Assembly: GCF_042186555.1 (NCBI RefSeq) | Contig: NC_133326.1 | Location: forward strand, 494,225,232-494,289,231 | Length of the DNA stretch: 64,000 nt | Reading direction: 5' to 3' | DNA from: Aquarana catesbeiana | Lineage: Eukaryota > Chordata > Amphibia > Anura > Ranidae | Shown here: positions 31,645-42,110 of the stretch, in pieces | Layout: each line of letters starts with the position of its first letter | Numbering within the stretch: position 1 is the first letter of the stretch | Translations under genes and position numbers: made by a program | The notes under the pieces: generated by a model | Databases searched by the model: none | Told to the model about the DNA's origin: nothing | What the model saw: only the letters and a program-made list of their open reading frames with translations

Positions 31645-31688
31645 GTCTCAGTTCTCACAAACAACAAAAAGAAAAGAAACATTATCAT
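31640..31688 (-). other. Leader-like hydrophobic segment out of frame with env
   Basis: From an ATG at 31688-31686 a short frame encodes about ten consecutive hydrophobic residues and overlaps the env start in a different phase, ending at a stop soon after. Read as the probable env signal peptide displaced by an indel. No restored form is given. Confidence 0.55.
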
Positions 31689-31708
31689 CTTTTTTTCAAA
31701 GGATATCA

Positions 31709-34700
31709 TCACTTCAGGATTTTCTTGCAGTGACTGGCGTGAATCCAGGTGGGTTTTCCTTCCAACTTGACAGCAGAACCGGTTGTCAAAAGCACCAAAT
31801 GTGGTCCGTCAAATTTTGGTTCTAGTGGCTTTCTGACGTGTCGCTTGACCACCACCCAGTCACCTGGTTGGATTCTGTGAATACCTGAAACAGAATCTGG
31901 GTCGGGGATAGATTTATAAACACCTTCATGTATTTTATTCAATGTTCTTTGCAAAATCTGAACATATTCTAACAGATTAGAGTGAGAAGCCTGCAACTGT
32001 TGGGGAAAATATAGCCCTGTTTTGGGTGGCCCTCCAAATAAAATCTCATAGGGGGACAGCCCATGTGGTTGTTTAGGGGTAGTTCGTACAGAATATAGGG
32101 CTAATGGCAAAGCTTCCACCCATCCTTTTCCTGTATCTGCTTTAATTTTTGCACATCTGTTTTTCAAAATTCCATTAAGTCTCTCAACTTTACCACTACT
32201 TTGTGGATGATAAGGTGTATGGAAAGCTTGCTGTATGTGAAGTGCTTCCATTACCTCTTTCATTACTTCCCCAGTAAAATGGGTTCCTCTGTCACTCTCA
32301 ATAGTTTCAGGAACTCCATATCTACAAACTATTTCATTCAAAATTTTCTTTGCTGTTGTTTTTGCATTTGCTTTGGCTACTGGCCAGCTCTCGGGCCAAC
32401 CTGAAAACATGTCAACACACACTAAAGCAAACTCATAGGTGCCTATTCTGGGCATCTGAATGTAGTCTATTTGAATTCTTTGGAAAGGGAAATCTGGCTT
32501 TGGAGAATGCCTTTGGGGAACATGAACAGGCCTCCCTGCATTGTACAGAGCACAAGTGAGACATGAAGCACAAAACCTGGCTGCAAATGCACTAAATCCA
32601 GGTGCTATCCAATAGCAGTCAGTAAGTGCCACCATCGCGCCCTTAGCAAGATGACTGACGCCATGTGCCAGCTGTGCTAAAACTGGGTACAAACTCCTGG
32701 GTAGACACCACCTGTTGTCAGCGCTCCACAGGCCCTGCTGATTTTGGGTAGCATTACATTTGATCCACTTATCCTTCTCTTCATCAGGGGCCTGGTTCTG
32801 CAACTGAATTAGAGTTTCTACATCCCACTGCTCTTGATGAGGGGAATCTGTCCCCGCTACCTGGGCGACCCCTACAGTGGATGTGACTCCAAATGCCATA
32901 AGGGCAGCATCCTTTGCCGCTTGGTCCGCTAAGGCATTTCCTCTGGCTGTCATGTCACTTCCCCTTGCATGCCCTTTTACCTTCAAGATGGCAACTTCTG
33001 CTGGTTTCTGAAAGGCCTCAAATAGCCGCTCTATGAGTTTTGCATGTCTCACTGGCTTCCCTGCACTAGTCAGAAAGTGTCGTGCTTTCCAGATAGGCCC
33101 AAAATCGTGGGCTATTCCAAATGCATATCTGCTGTCAGTGTAAACATTTCCCCTTTGATTCTCTAGGCGATGACATGCTTTGACTACAGCATACAACTCC
33201 GCTTCCTGTGCTGACATCTGGGGTTTCAATGCTTCCTGATGTAAAATGGTGTCTGTAGTGGTTACAGCAAACCCTGTGTGTGGCTGACCATCGTCAGTGT
33301 AAAATCTGGAACCATCTACGAATAAGTGTGTGTCACAATCTGATAAGGGCTCATCTTTTGCTGGTGTGACAGAGGCCCTTTCTACCTCCATAAGAGCCAT
33401 ACAATCATGAGAAAAACTCTCAGGTTCTACATCAGTACCATTTGTTGCATCTTCCTCATCAATTATAGGAAGAAGAGTAGCCGGATTTAAAGTAACACAT
33501 CGTTTGATTGTTAAATTCGATGGAGCAAAAAGAGCAGACTGGTACTTCTCAAATCTACTGGCAGACACATGTCTAGTATTTACTTGATTCATGATTTCCT
33601 GTACTGCATGTGGCACATACAGGATCAGAGCAGAATCTAGTACAAGCTCCGTTACTTTGTCTAGCAGCAAAATGCAGGCTGCTATGGCTCGCATACAACT
33701 GGGGGAGCCTTTGATGACAGGGTCTAATGAGGCTGATACATACATCACAGGCCTCTGTTTGTCTCCATGTAGCTGGGTGAGTACACCTGCAGCAAATCCA
33801 TTGACTTCATGACAGAACAACGAGAAAGTCTTAGTATAGTCAGGAAGTCCAATGGCGGGCGCTTCAGACAAAATTTTAATAAGCTCCTTCATCTGCAATT
33901 CATTGTCCCATGTGAGTTTGAAAGGGTTTCTAGTGGTAGCCTCATATAGAGGAGCCATAAGTTCTGATGCATTTGGAATCCAGTCCCTACAATATCCCAC
34001 TAACCCCAGGAAGGCACGTAGTTGCCGGACATTTTTTGGCTTTTCAAAGTTTTGTAGAGTTTTAACTCGATCTGGGGTTAGGTGACGGATTCCATGTGAA
34101 ATGCAGTGACCCAGGAAGATCACTTTCTCTTGGCAGTATTGTAGCTTATCTTTGCTAACTTTGTTGTTACTGTTATAGAGAAACAGGAGAAGGCTTACTG
34201 TTTCTCTGCTACAAATGTCCTTTGTATCAGAACAAATAAGCAAATCGTCTATGTACTGAAGCAAAACTGTGTTTGGGTGTGAGGGGGACCATTGGTCCAA
34301 TACTTGCTTTAACGCAGTATTATATTCAGAGGGGCTGCTCACACAGCCTTGGGGCAATCTTGTCCATGCTAACTTTTGGGCATCATGGGTAAATGAAAAA
34401 AGGTGCCAGCAATCTGGGTGCAGGGGCACCGAAAAGAAAGCATTTGCAAGATCAATCACTGTTAAGCAGGTGCTGGAGGCAGGTATTCCACTTAGTAAAG
34501 TGCGGGGGTTGGGCACGATCGGGGTATCTGCCTCTATTATATTGTTAATGGCTCTCAAATCATGCACCATGCGATATGTCACCTGCCCACCCTTCTTGTC
34601 TGGCTTCTTTGCAATTGGGAACAGGGGTGTATTGACCTGGGACTTAATTGGTACAACAACCCCTGCTGCTTTCAGTTGAGTGATTTGATCCTTTATCCCC

Positions 34701-35317
34701 TCAGTCTGAGCAATACTCAGTGGGTACTGTTTAATCTGTGGGAGATGGGCTCCTGGTTTAATTTTTATCATGACTGGGGTGCAATCCAGCAGACCTACAT
34801 CATATTTGCTGGTGGCCCATAATTCAGTGGGAATCACTTTCAATTCTGGTGGAAATGGCAGAGTGGAGTCTTGGATTAAAAATACTCCACAGGCAGAATT
34901 TAAAACTTCTCCTGATAGACTACTGACCACTTGGACTCCTGTAGGAGTGTAGTCTATGTTTGCTAGAATTTGGTTCAAAATGTCAGCTCCCAAAAGATTG
35001 GTAGGAACTGTGTCTGAAACTAACACTTTAGTGACAATTTCTGTTTGCTGTCCTAGCCTAAGTTTAAGTGGCTTGGACTCAACCAAATCAGTAGAGGTCC
35101 CGGTTAGGCCAACACCAGAGATAACATTTGTAGATAATAATCCTGGAGGTAAGTCCTCTAGATTAAAAACACTTCGGCTTGCACCAGTATCAATTAAACA
35201 GGTTAATTCTGTTTCTCCTCCAGGATAGGGGAGTTCTTGTAAAAATACTTTTACTCTGGCCTCGGGACCATTGTCTCCCCTATTTAACATGATTGATACT
35301 GGCATGCCATTTTCCTA
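31709..35317 (-). CDS. pol: Retroviral pro-pol polyprotein
   Basis: 1198 codons from the first Met (35305), in the same frame as gag across the UAG at 35315-35317. Domains in order: protease with DTGA at residues 39-42; reverse transcriptase with VIDLANAFF (D285), LPQG and the YIDD box at 351-354; RNase H with FVDGS, E, TDSR and a D near residues 665-800; integrase with an H-H-C-C zinc-binding region, catalytic D (IDYI), D (ESDRG) and E (GKVERLN) near 940-1040, and a GPH-type GPY/F module at the end. No stop or frameshift interrupts it and all catalytic residues are present. It is made as a Gag-Pol fusion by stop-codon suppression. Confidence 0.95.
35315..35317 (-). promoter_or_regulatory. 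In-frame UAG between gag and pol (readthrough site)
   Basis: gag ends GAT CAG GCA TAG and pol continues without frame change as GAA AAT GGC ATG. This is the gammaretroviral arrangement in which a small share of ribosomes reads the amber codon as Gln. The downstream bases (GAAAATGG) differ from the usual purine-rich GGAGG context, so a local RNA fold could be checked. Confidence 0.85.
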
Positions 35318-36916
35318 TGCCTGATCCACTGCTTTTGGCAGAGAACTGGGATCAGCATGAGGGGCCTCTAAGCTCTTTTCTAGTCTACGGTCAGGAAGAT
35401 GGCAGAATTTGGCTATGTGTCCTTCCCCATCACAATTGTAGCATATAATTGGTCCCCGATTGCCATGATTTCTGAAATTGCCTTTGCCTCTACCTCTTCC
35501 TTTTCCTCTCTGCTTCCCCATGTACATTACCTTAGGTTTGCTGTCTTTTTGGTTAATCCTGTTTTCTATGGACAACAGGATAGGCAGGACGTCTCGAATA
35601 GACATATTGCCCGCCTCAGGCCTTGCTGTGAACAACTTTTCTTTCAACTGGGGTATTAAACCATCAAGAAACCTTTGTTTCACCAGTTGTGTAGATGGAC
35701 TTGCAGTTTCTCCCGCCTTCTCTTCCTCTATTTTAATGCCTGCTTCCTCAGCCATATCACTTAACCGCCTCCAATAAGCCCCTGCTGCTTCCTCTTTCCC
35801 TTGCTTAGCATTCATAAATTCAGCATGTCTGGTTTGTCCATATATTTGGGGCAATTTTTCCTTCAATTTCTCACAAACCTCCCGTCCACTAACCATCTTA
35901 CCTAGATTTTTGACGTCTACACCACATTCTTTAAGTATATAGCCAGACATGTTGCTTCCCACTGCTTTAATAAGAAGCTGATGAATGTCAGTAGCAGAAG
36001 CCTCATATGCTTCCTGTGCAGCACTAAGTTTGTTTGCAAACCCAATTGGATTCTTTCTAGGATCTCCCAATCCTTCTAATATGGCTCTCATATCTTGGGG
36101 ACTAAAAGGTACATGCCATTTAATTTGAGACTTACTGTCAACAGCATCACCTTCAAAAACTAATTGGGTTCTGACAGGATAAACTGCAACAAATTTCTCT
36201 ATGCCAGGGGCAGAAGGGCTGGCATCTCCCTTCCTTCTCTCTTCATCTTGCTGCCACAATTTGGAAATTATGGTTTGCTCTGGAAGTTCAGACTCTATCT
36301 CTCTTTCTCTGGCCAAAGCCTTAAGTTCAGAGAGATCCAGGTTTGCATATGTGCCTTTTGATTTATGCCAATCATCTGTTTCTAGGATACGAGCCAAATC
36401 CCTCTTTGTAGGTTGATATGGGGCTGTTAAACCTCTGCTCTCTACTATATTGCATAGCTCATCTTTTGTGTGTTCCATGTAATCTAATTCTTTTGCTTTT
36501 GTGCGTGGTCCCCTTAAAGCCAAACTGACAGCCACATAAGGTGGGGGGTCCTCCTCTACAGAGTCTTCTGGCCAAACGTAGTAAATTTGGGCAGTACTTT
36601 TATTAAATATCTCCGTCAAGCCAGTTTGATTCGCTACTTTAGCTTCTGTCTCCCATGTGCAAGCTATTCTCCACGTTCCTTCACTGCACAGTAGTGGGCC
36701 ATAATCGTGCAGAAAAGTTTGCCATACTTTTAAATCAAAAGTCCCTTCAGATTTTAAAGGTTTAGCTGTTCCCTTTGTCCATTCTACCCATTTATCTAGG
36801 GGCTCAGTATAGGCAGAATCGTACCTTCGGTTCATATATTCTCTAGCGCTCATCTTGCGCTGGGCATTTTCTGAAGGCCTCTCTCCCTTCATTCCCTTAA
36901 TTAATTTAATGCCCAT
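35315..36916 (-). CDS. gag: Retroviral Gag polyprotein
   Basis: 533 codons. Starts MGIKL, a plausible N-myristoylation signal. A PPPY late-domain motif lies at residues 124-127. The middle part (about 230-450) aligns in layout to a capsid with LPQIYGQTRHAEFMNAKQGK and a following basic region; one CCHC zinc knuckle is at residues 492-505 (C-x2-C-x4-H-x4-C), preceded by a GKGRGRGK-type basic patch. Gag assembles particles at the plasma membrane and packages the RNA. No breaks seen. Confidence 0.93.
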   Translation of the reverse strand: MGIKLIKGMKGERPSENAQRKMSAREYMNRRYDSAYTEPLDKWVEWTKGTAKPLKSEGTFDLKVWQTFLHDYGPLLCSEGTWRIACTWETEAKVANQTGLTEIFNKSTAQIYYVWPEDSVEEDPPPYVAVSLALRGPRTKAKELDYMEHTKDELCNIVESRGLTAPYQPTKRDLARILETDDWHKSKGTYANLDLSELKALAREREIESELPEQTIISKLWQQDEERRKGDASPSAPGIEKFVAVYPVRTQLVFEGDAVDSKSQIKWHVPFSPQDMRAILEGLGDPRKNPIGFANKLSAAQEAYEASATDIHQLLIKAVGSNMSGYILKECGVDVKNLGKMVSGREVCEKLKEKLPQIYGQTRHAEFMNAKQGKEEAAGAYWRRLSDMAEEAGIKIEEEKAGETASPSTQLVKQRFLDGLIPQLKEKLFTARPEAGNMSIRDVLPILLSIENRINQKDSKPKVMYMGKQRGKGRGRGKGNFRNHGNRGPIICYNCDGEGHIAKFCHLPDRRLEKSLEAPHADPSSLPKAVDQA

Positions 36917-37437
36917 AATGACTGGCCAGTCTTCTCTCTTCTCTACTTGTGCCTATACCCTCTTGCCTCTAAAACAAATAGTACAGCAAATCTGCAGATT
37001 TACAAGAATAGTCTCCACTTATCTACGTGGATAGAAGGGGTTTATGACAATAGACAAAACACTCATTAAGAGACCCTCCTCGTCTCTTCTCTTCTCTGTG
37101 AGTTTTATCTGACCCTACCATGCGCCTCTGACCCAGGTCGCCCACAAGGAGTCAACGCAGGGAACTGCAGAGGATTTTCCCTATCCACACACAGTCCAAC
37201 CCGTGAAGGGGGACACAAACACATTCACACACACACGTTACCCAACCAGAAAGGTCCGAGAGTGGTCTGGTTTCCTTGAGAACCGACAGATAGGATACAT
37301 AGGAAAAGGCAGAAATATAGCAAGCTTAAGGGCAGCTTACCTAGCCGGCATTTGAGGTCTGCGTTTCCCGATGATCCCGATCGAAGCGCGGTTCCTTCTG
37401 GAGACTCTGCCAAACTCCTGTTATGACTCGCCAAGAC
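36917..37437 (-). other. Provirus 5' leader with primer binding site
   Basis: The primer-binding site lies four bases past the LTR: TGGCGAGTCATAACAGGA (37433-37416). I could not match it to a tRNA with confidence; the implied G before CCA is a feature of Ser, Asn and Asp tRNAs. The rest is 500 bp of probable packaging region; a frame of 69 codons here has no ATG. Confidence 0.7.
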
Positions 37438-37840
37438 TGATATGACTGATTTCTGATTGGGACTCTAAAACAAAGTTAATACTGCAGCTGCAGGAACAGA
37501 TTCACAGGACTCAATCACTGTGTTTAAAATGTCCGTTCAGTGAAAAATTTATTATTACATGTTATTTTATACATAGATAAGAAAGGGGTGGTGTGAGATG
37601 TTATTAAAAAGTAACAAATAGCAATATGTTATTAAAAGCTAACAAATAGAAATATATTATTAAAAACTAGCGAATAGAACAATTGCAAAAGTTAAACCTT
37701 GAAAAGGGAGGGGGGAGTAGAGAGCGTTTAGTAGGAGAAGTGTCTGTGTGTTAGGTGAAGGTTACAGAACACATTTCAACAGTAAGAACAAAATGGATTC
37801 TCTTGTGCTTAAATGAACAGTACAATGAATGTCCATGTCA
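37438..37840 (-). repeat. 5' LTR of the provirus
   Basis: 403 bp, identical by eye to the 3' LTR. In its upstream (U3) part a 28-bp unit (gttattaaaaagtaacaaatagcaatat) occurs three times in tandem with small changes at 37600-37683 (30092-30175 in the other LTR). AATAAA on the minus strand is at 37553-37548, leaving about 90 bp of U5 before the primer site. Confidence 0.96.
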
Positions 37841-37844
37841 GGTC

Positions 37845-37995
37845 CAAAACCGTTCTCCGCAAGCTGTTCCTCTTCATGACCATAAAGAGTACCTGCCCTG
37901 AAATCTCTCGCATTCAGACACTGGCACTGCAGCACTTTGCAACATCAGTGACTTACGTAAAGCATGAGTATATGCTTCCTTTATCTTTAGAGTAA
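37845..37995 (-). pseudogene. DIRS reverse transcriptase, N-part, at the provirus junction
   Basis: Minus strand reads ECERFQGRY and, after a frameshift, SLFMVMKRNSLRRTVLDLAH across the provirus site (GGTC taken once), the conserved RT start of DIRS elements. It joins the RT piece at 29815-29925. Confidence 0.65.
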
Positions 37996-37999
37996 GGTA

Positions 38000-39119
38000 A
38001 AATCCATTGACATGGCAAAATTAGTGGAAAAGTTTCCCCAGGGGGCTTTTAAGCAGCAAAATATTTCTAAAACAATGTTTAGTAACCATGTTTAGTAACC
38101 ATGTTTAGTAAAAATATTATTTAATTCAGACATAGAATGCATTACATAGATACAATCAATATCACATAAAATTTCCTGTAGTCGACACAAGCAACAACAA
38201 AGGACCATCTCCCATGGCAATCAATTCATTAAAAAAGTTCTAACTGTACAGTTACATTGTATCAATACTATCCATATGAGTCCCCATTAATACCCCAATG
38301 CATTTTGACTCTTTTTCTTTTTCTGGTCTGCTTCAGGGGGGTTTTTAATTCTAAAGAGATACATCAAAAAATTCCATTAGAATTTTCTACAATATACAAT
38401 AATATTTTGAAAGTTTTGAAAGTACATCTCCATACATATGGCGAAGTACTTACCATTTAGGAATAGGAGAGTGGGCTTGTGTCGCATAGTTTAAATTAAT
38501 AAAAACCGTTGCGTGCGGTGGTCCCACAATGTTAGCTCATTCCCTCTGTCACCTCTGGGCGTGTCCATAGTCCACGGGGCTTGCAAGGAGCCACGCATTT
38601 GGACCCAGTGGGGAAGGTGTAGGGCGAGGCACCTGTAATATGATATTTGTAAAAATTAGTATGTAGTCAGCGGGTGTCTGGTGAGTGTTCCGTTTTGTCC
38701 TATATAGCCAGACTGCTTAATATTCGAAGCAATTAATAGGGTGGTCTCGACTAATATTGTCCCTTTGCTCATATTTTAATAATTTTTGGATCTAAATTAT
38801 AATATGTGAATATATGATAGGTTGAACTAAGTGTATAGAATATTTGATGAAAAAAATCACTTCAAACAAGCTCTATATTTTCATGCCTCACCTTACAAAG
38901 GTGATGATACTGGGTGGTGGGGTAGTATGTGAAAAAAACTAAGTGATGGGAGCTATGTGATAAAGTGTAACATAAATAGAATGTTATTGATAATGTTATC
39001 CATTGACATGAATCCGAGATGAGGAGGACTTCTGATGGACCATGCATGTCCCAAAAAAGACCATTTTGACATCCCAATAGTCTGAGGCCCAAACTCAGTA
39101 GCTTCTTGGATACTCGAGT
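38000..39119. other. Unassigned repeat-like insert in the DIRS
   Basis: Contains catgtttagtaaccatgtttagtaaccatg direct repeats and, at 38285-38345, ccaatgcattttgactctttttctttttctggtctgcttcagggg. Its reverse complement (ctgaagcagacc...aaaatgcattgggg) resembles the gaagtctgaagcgacgaaacgcat core of the foldback at 56390-56415. No coding support. Confidence 0.4.
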
Positions 39120-40180
39120 TCAAGCTTTAGCATACTTCTGAGGAGAAATCTGGTCTCCACACCAGCTTTTCCCGACCTGGTCTGTAAAAACTTGCGACAC
39201 ACTCTGAACTTTGTTCTCTAGACTGTTGTCTTCCGGCCTATCAGGCGCCGGTCCTGAGGCAGGGCCCCAACTTGACAACTGTGGCCCGGGTTGCGGTGCT
39301 ATCCAGCTTGCCAAAGATAAGGCTCCCTCAAAGGGAATGCTATATTATGCCTGTTAGAGGTGGGATCAGCAAGTCCAGGCCCCAGCCATAGCATTCACTT
39401 GCTGTAACGGACTAGAGCATAACCCGCGCCACTATGTGGATGGCAATTGGAGCCTCGCCATGGAAACTGACACCAGTTCCAGGTGCTGAACTACATAGTT
39501 TCTGAAAACGCTCTTGAATACTGCATTCACATTCTCCATCCACATTTTTATGCTTTTCAACACGACCACAAGAGCCCAGGCTGACTTCGGGCTATTCACT
39601 GCATCTTCCAAGGAAAAGCGACATGTTTGCTCAGAAGGGAGGTATATCTCGCGACCTTGCTGCACTTATCCAAAATGATGTCCCCTAGTTCCGTTATGAA
39701 TGGGGAAAAATAGAACACTCTCTCTAAGGCTACATCTCCACTATTGCGACCCCAAAGCATTAGATTTAAAGTACGACTTTAGAGTGCGACCCTGATACGA
39801 TTCTGAGTGCAGCCCCGAACCAATTTTACAGTCTCTGGATCAAAGCTGCTTTAAAAGTCACACCAAAGTAGTGCAGGAACCTTCCCAGAGTCGCTGCAAC
39901 TTTAAGTCACATAAATTGGAACGGGTGCCATTGAAATAAATGGTGTCCAAGTCACATGACAAGTCAAACTAGAGGAAAACGGAGCCCAAGGTGCTTACAG
40001 AACTTCCTCTTGCTTTGCAGGAAACTTTACAGGTTCCATTCATGTAAATGCACCCATCATTGCCTTGACCAAAAGACGTTACCAGGGTAAAGAGACTCAT
40101 CTTCCTCTGCCTCACTGTCTGAGGTCTTCATAGATGGATGGCTTGGTTGAGACAGATCCAGCTCCTCCTTGCACCACGTG
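39120..40180 (-). pseudogene. DIRS gag-like remnant, interrupted
   Basis: Minus-strand pieces EELDLSQPSHPSMKTSDSEA and EEDESLYPGN (40165-40085), SLEDAVNSPKSAWALVVVLKS (39610-39540) and PGPQLSSWGPASGPAPDRPE (39285-39225) resemble the acidic and Pro-rich first protein of amphibian DIRS elements. A non-coding block (39728-39975, gcgacttt-rich, MITE-like) separates them. Confidence 0.5.
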
Positions 40181-40955
40181 CCTCACCAGAGATTCCATTT
40201 GCTGGGAATCACCACCCCTTTTCCCAACCGCCTGGGCTTAGCATAGCTCACACAGAGACTTGCCCTCTGGGACCAGAGTCCCACATCCTCAGCAGGCCCC
40301 CTCCTTGGAGCGGTGGGTGCATACAGGAGGATTCCTAGCTTCTGCTATGAAGGCTGGACCTTGACGGTGACCTATGCCAAATACATTTGGATGAGGAAAG
40401 TTGTGACCTAATGAGATCTTTATCATCTTGTGCCGTGTATTGTCAATCTGACCAAGAAGGACTCACAAAAGCAAAATAGGGTAGAAAGGAAATGGTTAAA
40501 GAACCCAAAAAGAGTACCCAGGGCAGCAAGGAAAGGAAAGGGTTGAACCCACCCTCTCATACCTGCTACACAAGGGCTGGCCACACGGGGGGGGGCAGTA
40601 ATACATCCACAGTGTGAACTGCACAGATAGTGAGGCAGCATACCAGGATGTTAATGCGGAACATAGACCTGTGATGATTGCACAAACCATTTAGGGAAAC
40701 TGCTGCAAGCTGCCCACAGAGAAATCCCAATATCAACAGTACTGACCGCTGATTGAATTTCTCCACTAAAATGATGCCACCGCCGCTACCCCAGCGCCCA
40801 TGCACTGAACCCCTGGGCAGGAGTAACCCAGGGACGCCCGGCCGAAAGAGAAAACAGCGGCTTGGAATGCCAATGCGCTCCTAGACTGGAAGACATTAGA
40901 GCCAGGGAAGAAAACACACAAACTGCTGCCATGGAATATGTAATATAAAAGTATA
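40181..40955. other. DIRS 5' region, unassigned
   Basis: No clear domain. Has a G10 tract near 40588 and mirrored scraps (gcccatgcactgaacccctgggcaggag). Confidence 0.35.
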
Positions 40956-41652
40956 TGTGACGGGAGTCACTTTTGGGCACAGGGTGACTGAGAAAATATA
41001 TCTTGGATTACTTAAAATGGGACAGTAATATTTATCCACAATATCTCCCTGGATATATGTAAAGACTATTCTTGGTTTATTTAATTCTGAACTCAACATG
41101 TTAGTTGAGAGAGCTGATCACATTGGCCTCTAGAACTGGGTAGGAGCCGGACAGTCTACTCCTACTATAGTTTGTTGCCTACTAGGCTGAGGGGGGGGGG
41201 GGAGATAAATGTTTGTATTGTTCATTCTAATTAGCTCCTGCTATTGTGAGAAGGTGTCCTGTGTTTATACTAATGTGTGAGGCTTGGTGACAACAAGTCT
41301 GACCTGTAGTGAAATCCTGATTAATCATACAGTGCTCAGGAGGGCACAGAGTCACATCGGCTGCTTTAAGGGATTAGTTCATTAGTTCATGTTAATTCTG
41401 TTTCTGGTTACAGTTGTATTGTTAGAGTAATATGAGCAGGAGGGGGGACCTCCTCTTCTACTGTATATAAGACTGTATTCTGGTTCTAATAAAAGAGTCT
41501 GATTCCTGTTTGACCCTCCATACAGAGCCTTGTCTCGTACTTGGGGGGAACCCCTTGTTCAGCTGATTGGAGGGTTCAGTAGCTGCCTTTGTGTTCGGAA
41601 ATGGAATGTCCTAAACGGCTTTAACCCCTTTCATACTCGGGGTGTCGTTACA
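40956..41652 (+). repeat. Solo LTR of a different ERV
   Basis: 697 bp starting TGTGACGGGAGTCAC and ending GGGTGTCGTTACA, with GTATA directly on both sides (40951-40955 and 41653-41657). Promoter elements in order: TATATAA at 41464-41470 and AATAAA at 41488-41493, then a U5-like part. No internal viral sequence adjoins it. A 5-bp duplication and other text separate it from the provirus at 29930, which has 4-bp duplications. Confidence 0.82.
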
Positions 41653-42110
41653 GTATACATCACCGCACACGATGTGAACACAAATCTGCAATTCAATTCC
41701 TGCTTCCGTGATCAAACCGGACCAGGTAGACTGATCACGCCGTACTTGGGGCAGATAGGGCCACCCGCTAATAGCTGGGCCATCTGGCCATTGCGTCATT
41801 ACCTACCAATGGCCAGGCTTCCGCTCTTCCAGCGCCTCTTCCATTTGCCCACTCCATACCCTGCCAATAGCTAAGGCTTATCGGAGTATCGCGACCTGTC
41901 TTCCCAGTGGTCGTTGCTGGCCGGTCTTGATCACGGAGAGGAAAAACTTCAGGTAGTTGAATAATCCAACCTGTACTTAGGAGGAGGACAAAAAAAGAAC
42001 GCGGCCTCTGGCTCAGAGCAAAGATTTATGGGAGTGGGGTCCTATAGGAGAGGAGAGGATGCAGAAATAACCCATACATATGCTGCCATGGAGTCGGTCA
42101 GGAAATTCTT

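Larger units (their letters stand above)
29930..37840 (-). mobile_element. Complete gamma-like endogenous retrovirus, very young
   Basis: 7911-bp provirus in reverse orientation: 5' LTR 37438-37840, primer site, gag, in-frame UAG, pro-pol, env, polypurine tract, 3' LTR 29930-30332, flanked by GGTC on both sides. The gene layout, YIDD active site, GPY/F-type integrase tail, C-X6-CC envelope and UAG suppression place it with gamma/epsilon-type retroviruses; a single zinc knuckle and no dUTPase favour gamma-like. It integrated into the RT region of a dead DIRS element. Confidence 0.96.
27157..42110 (-). mobile_element. DIRS-like retrotransposon, decayed, with nested ERV and solo LTR
   Basis: Both outer ends carry inverted copies of ccatggcagcatacgtatggg (27205-27230 left; cccatacatatgctgccatgg 42068-42090 right) together with cctataggaccccactcccataaatctt and its complement (27252-27282; 42012-42040). 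On the minus strand, gag-like remnants (39120-40180), reverse transcriptase (37990-37841 and 29929-29500), RNase H (29390-28794) and tyrosine-recombinase-like remnants (about 28650-28000) follow in the usual DIRS order. Removing the 7.9-kb provirus and the 0.7-kb LTR leaves about 6.3 kb. All frames are broken. Confidence 0.72.

Noticed and set aside
34269..34679. 136-codon plus-strand frame
   Set aside because: Antisense of the provirus pol gene, without recognisable domains.
37225..37434. Hydrophobic 69-codon frame in the provirus leader, like an alternative gag leader
   Set aside because: No ATG in frame; it starts within the primer site, and non-AUG start use cannot be supported from sequence.
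40138..40338. 66-codon proline-rich plus-strand frame as a gene
   Set aside because: Lies in the DIRS gag-like remnant, which reads better on the minus strand.
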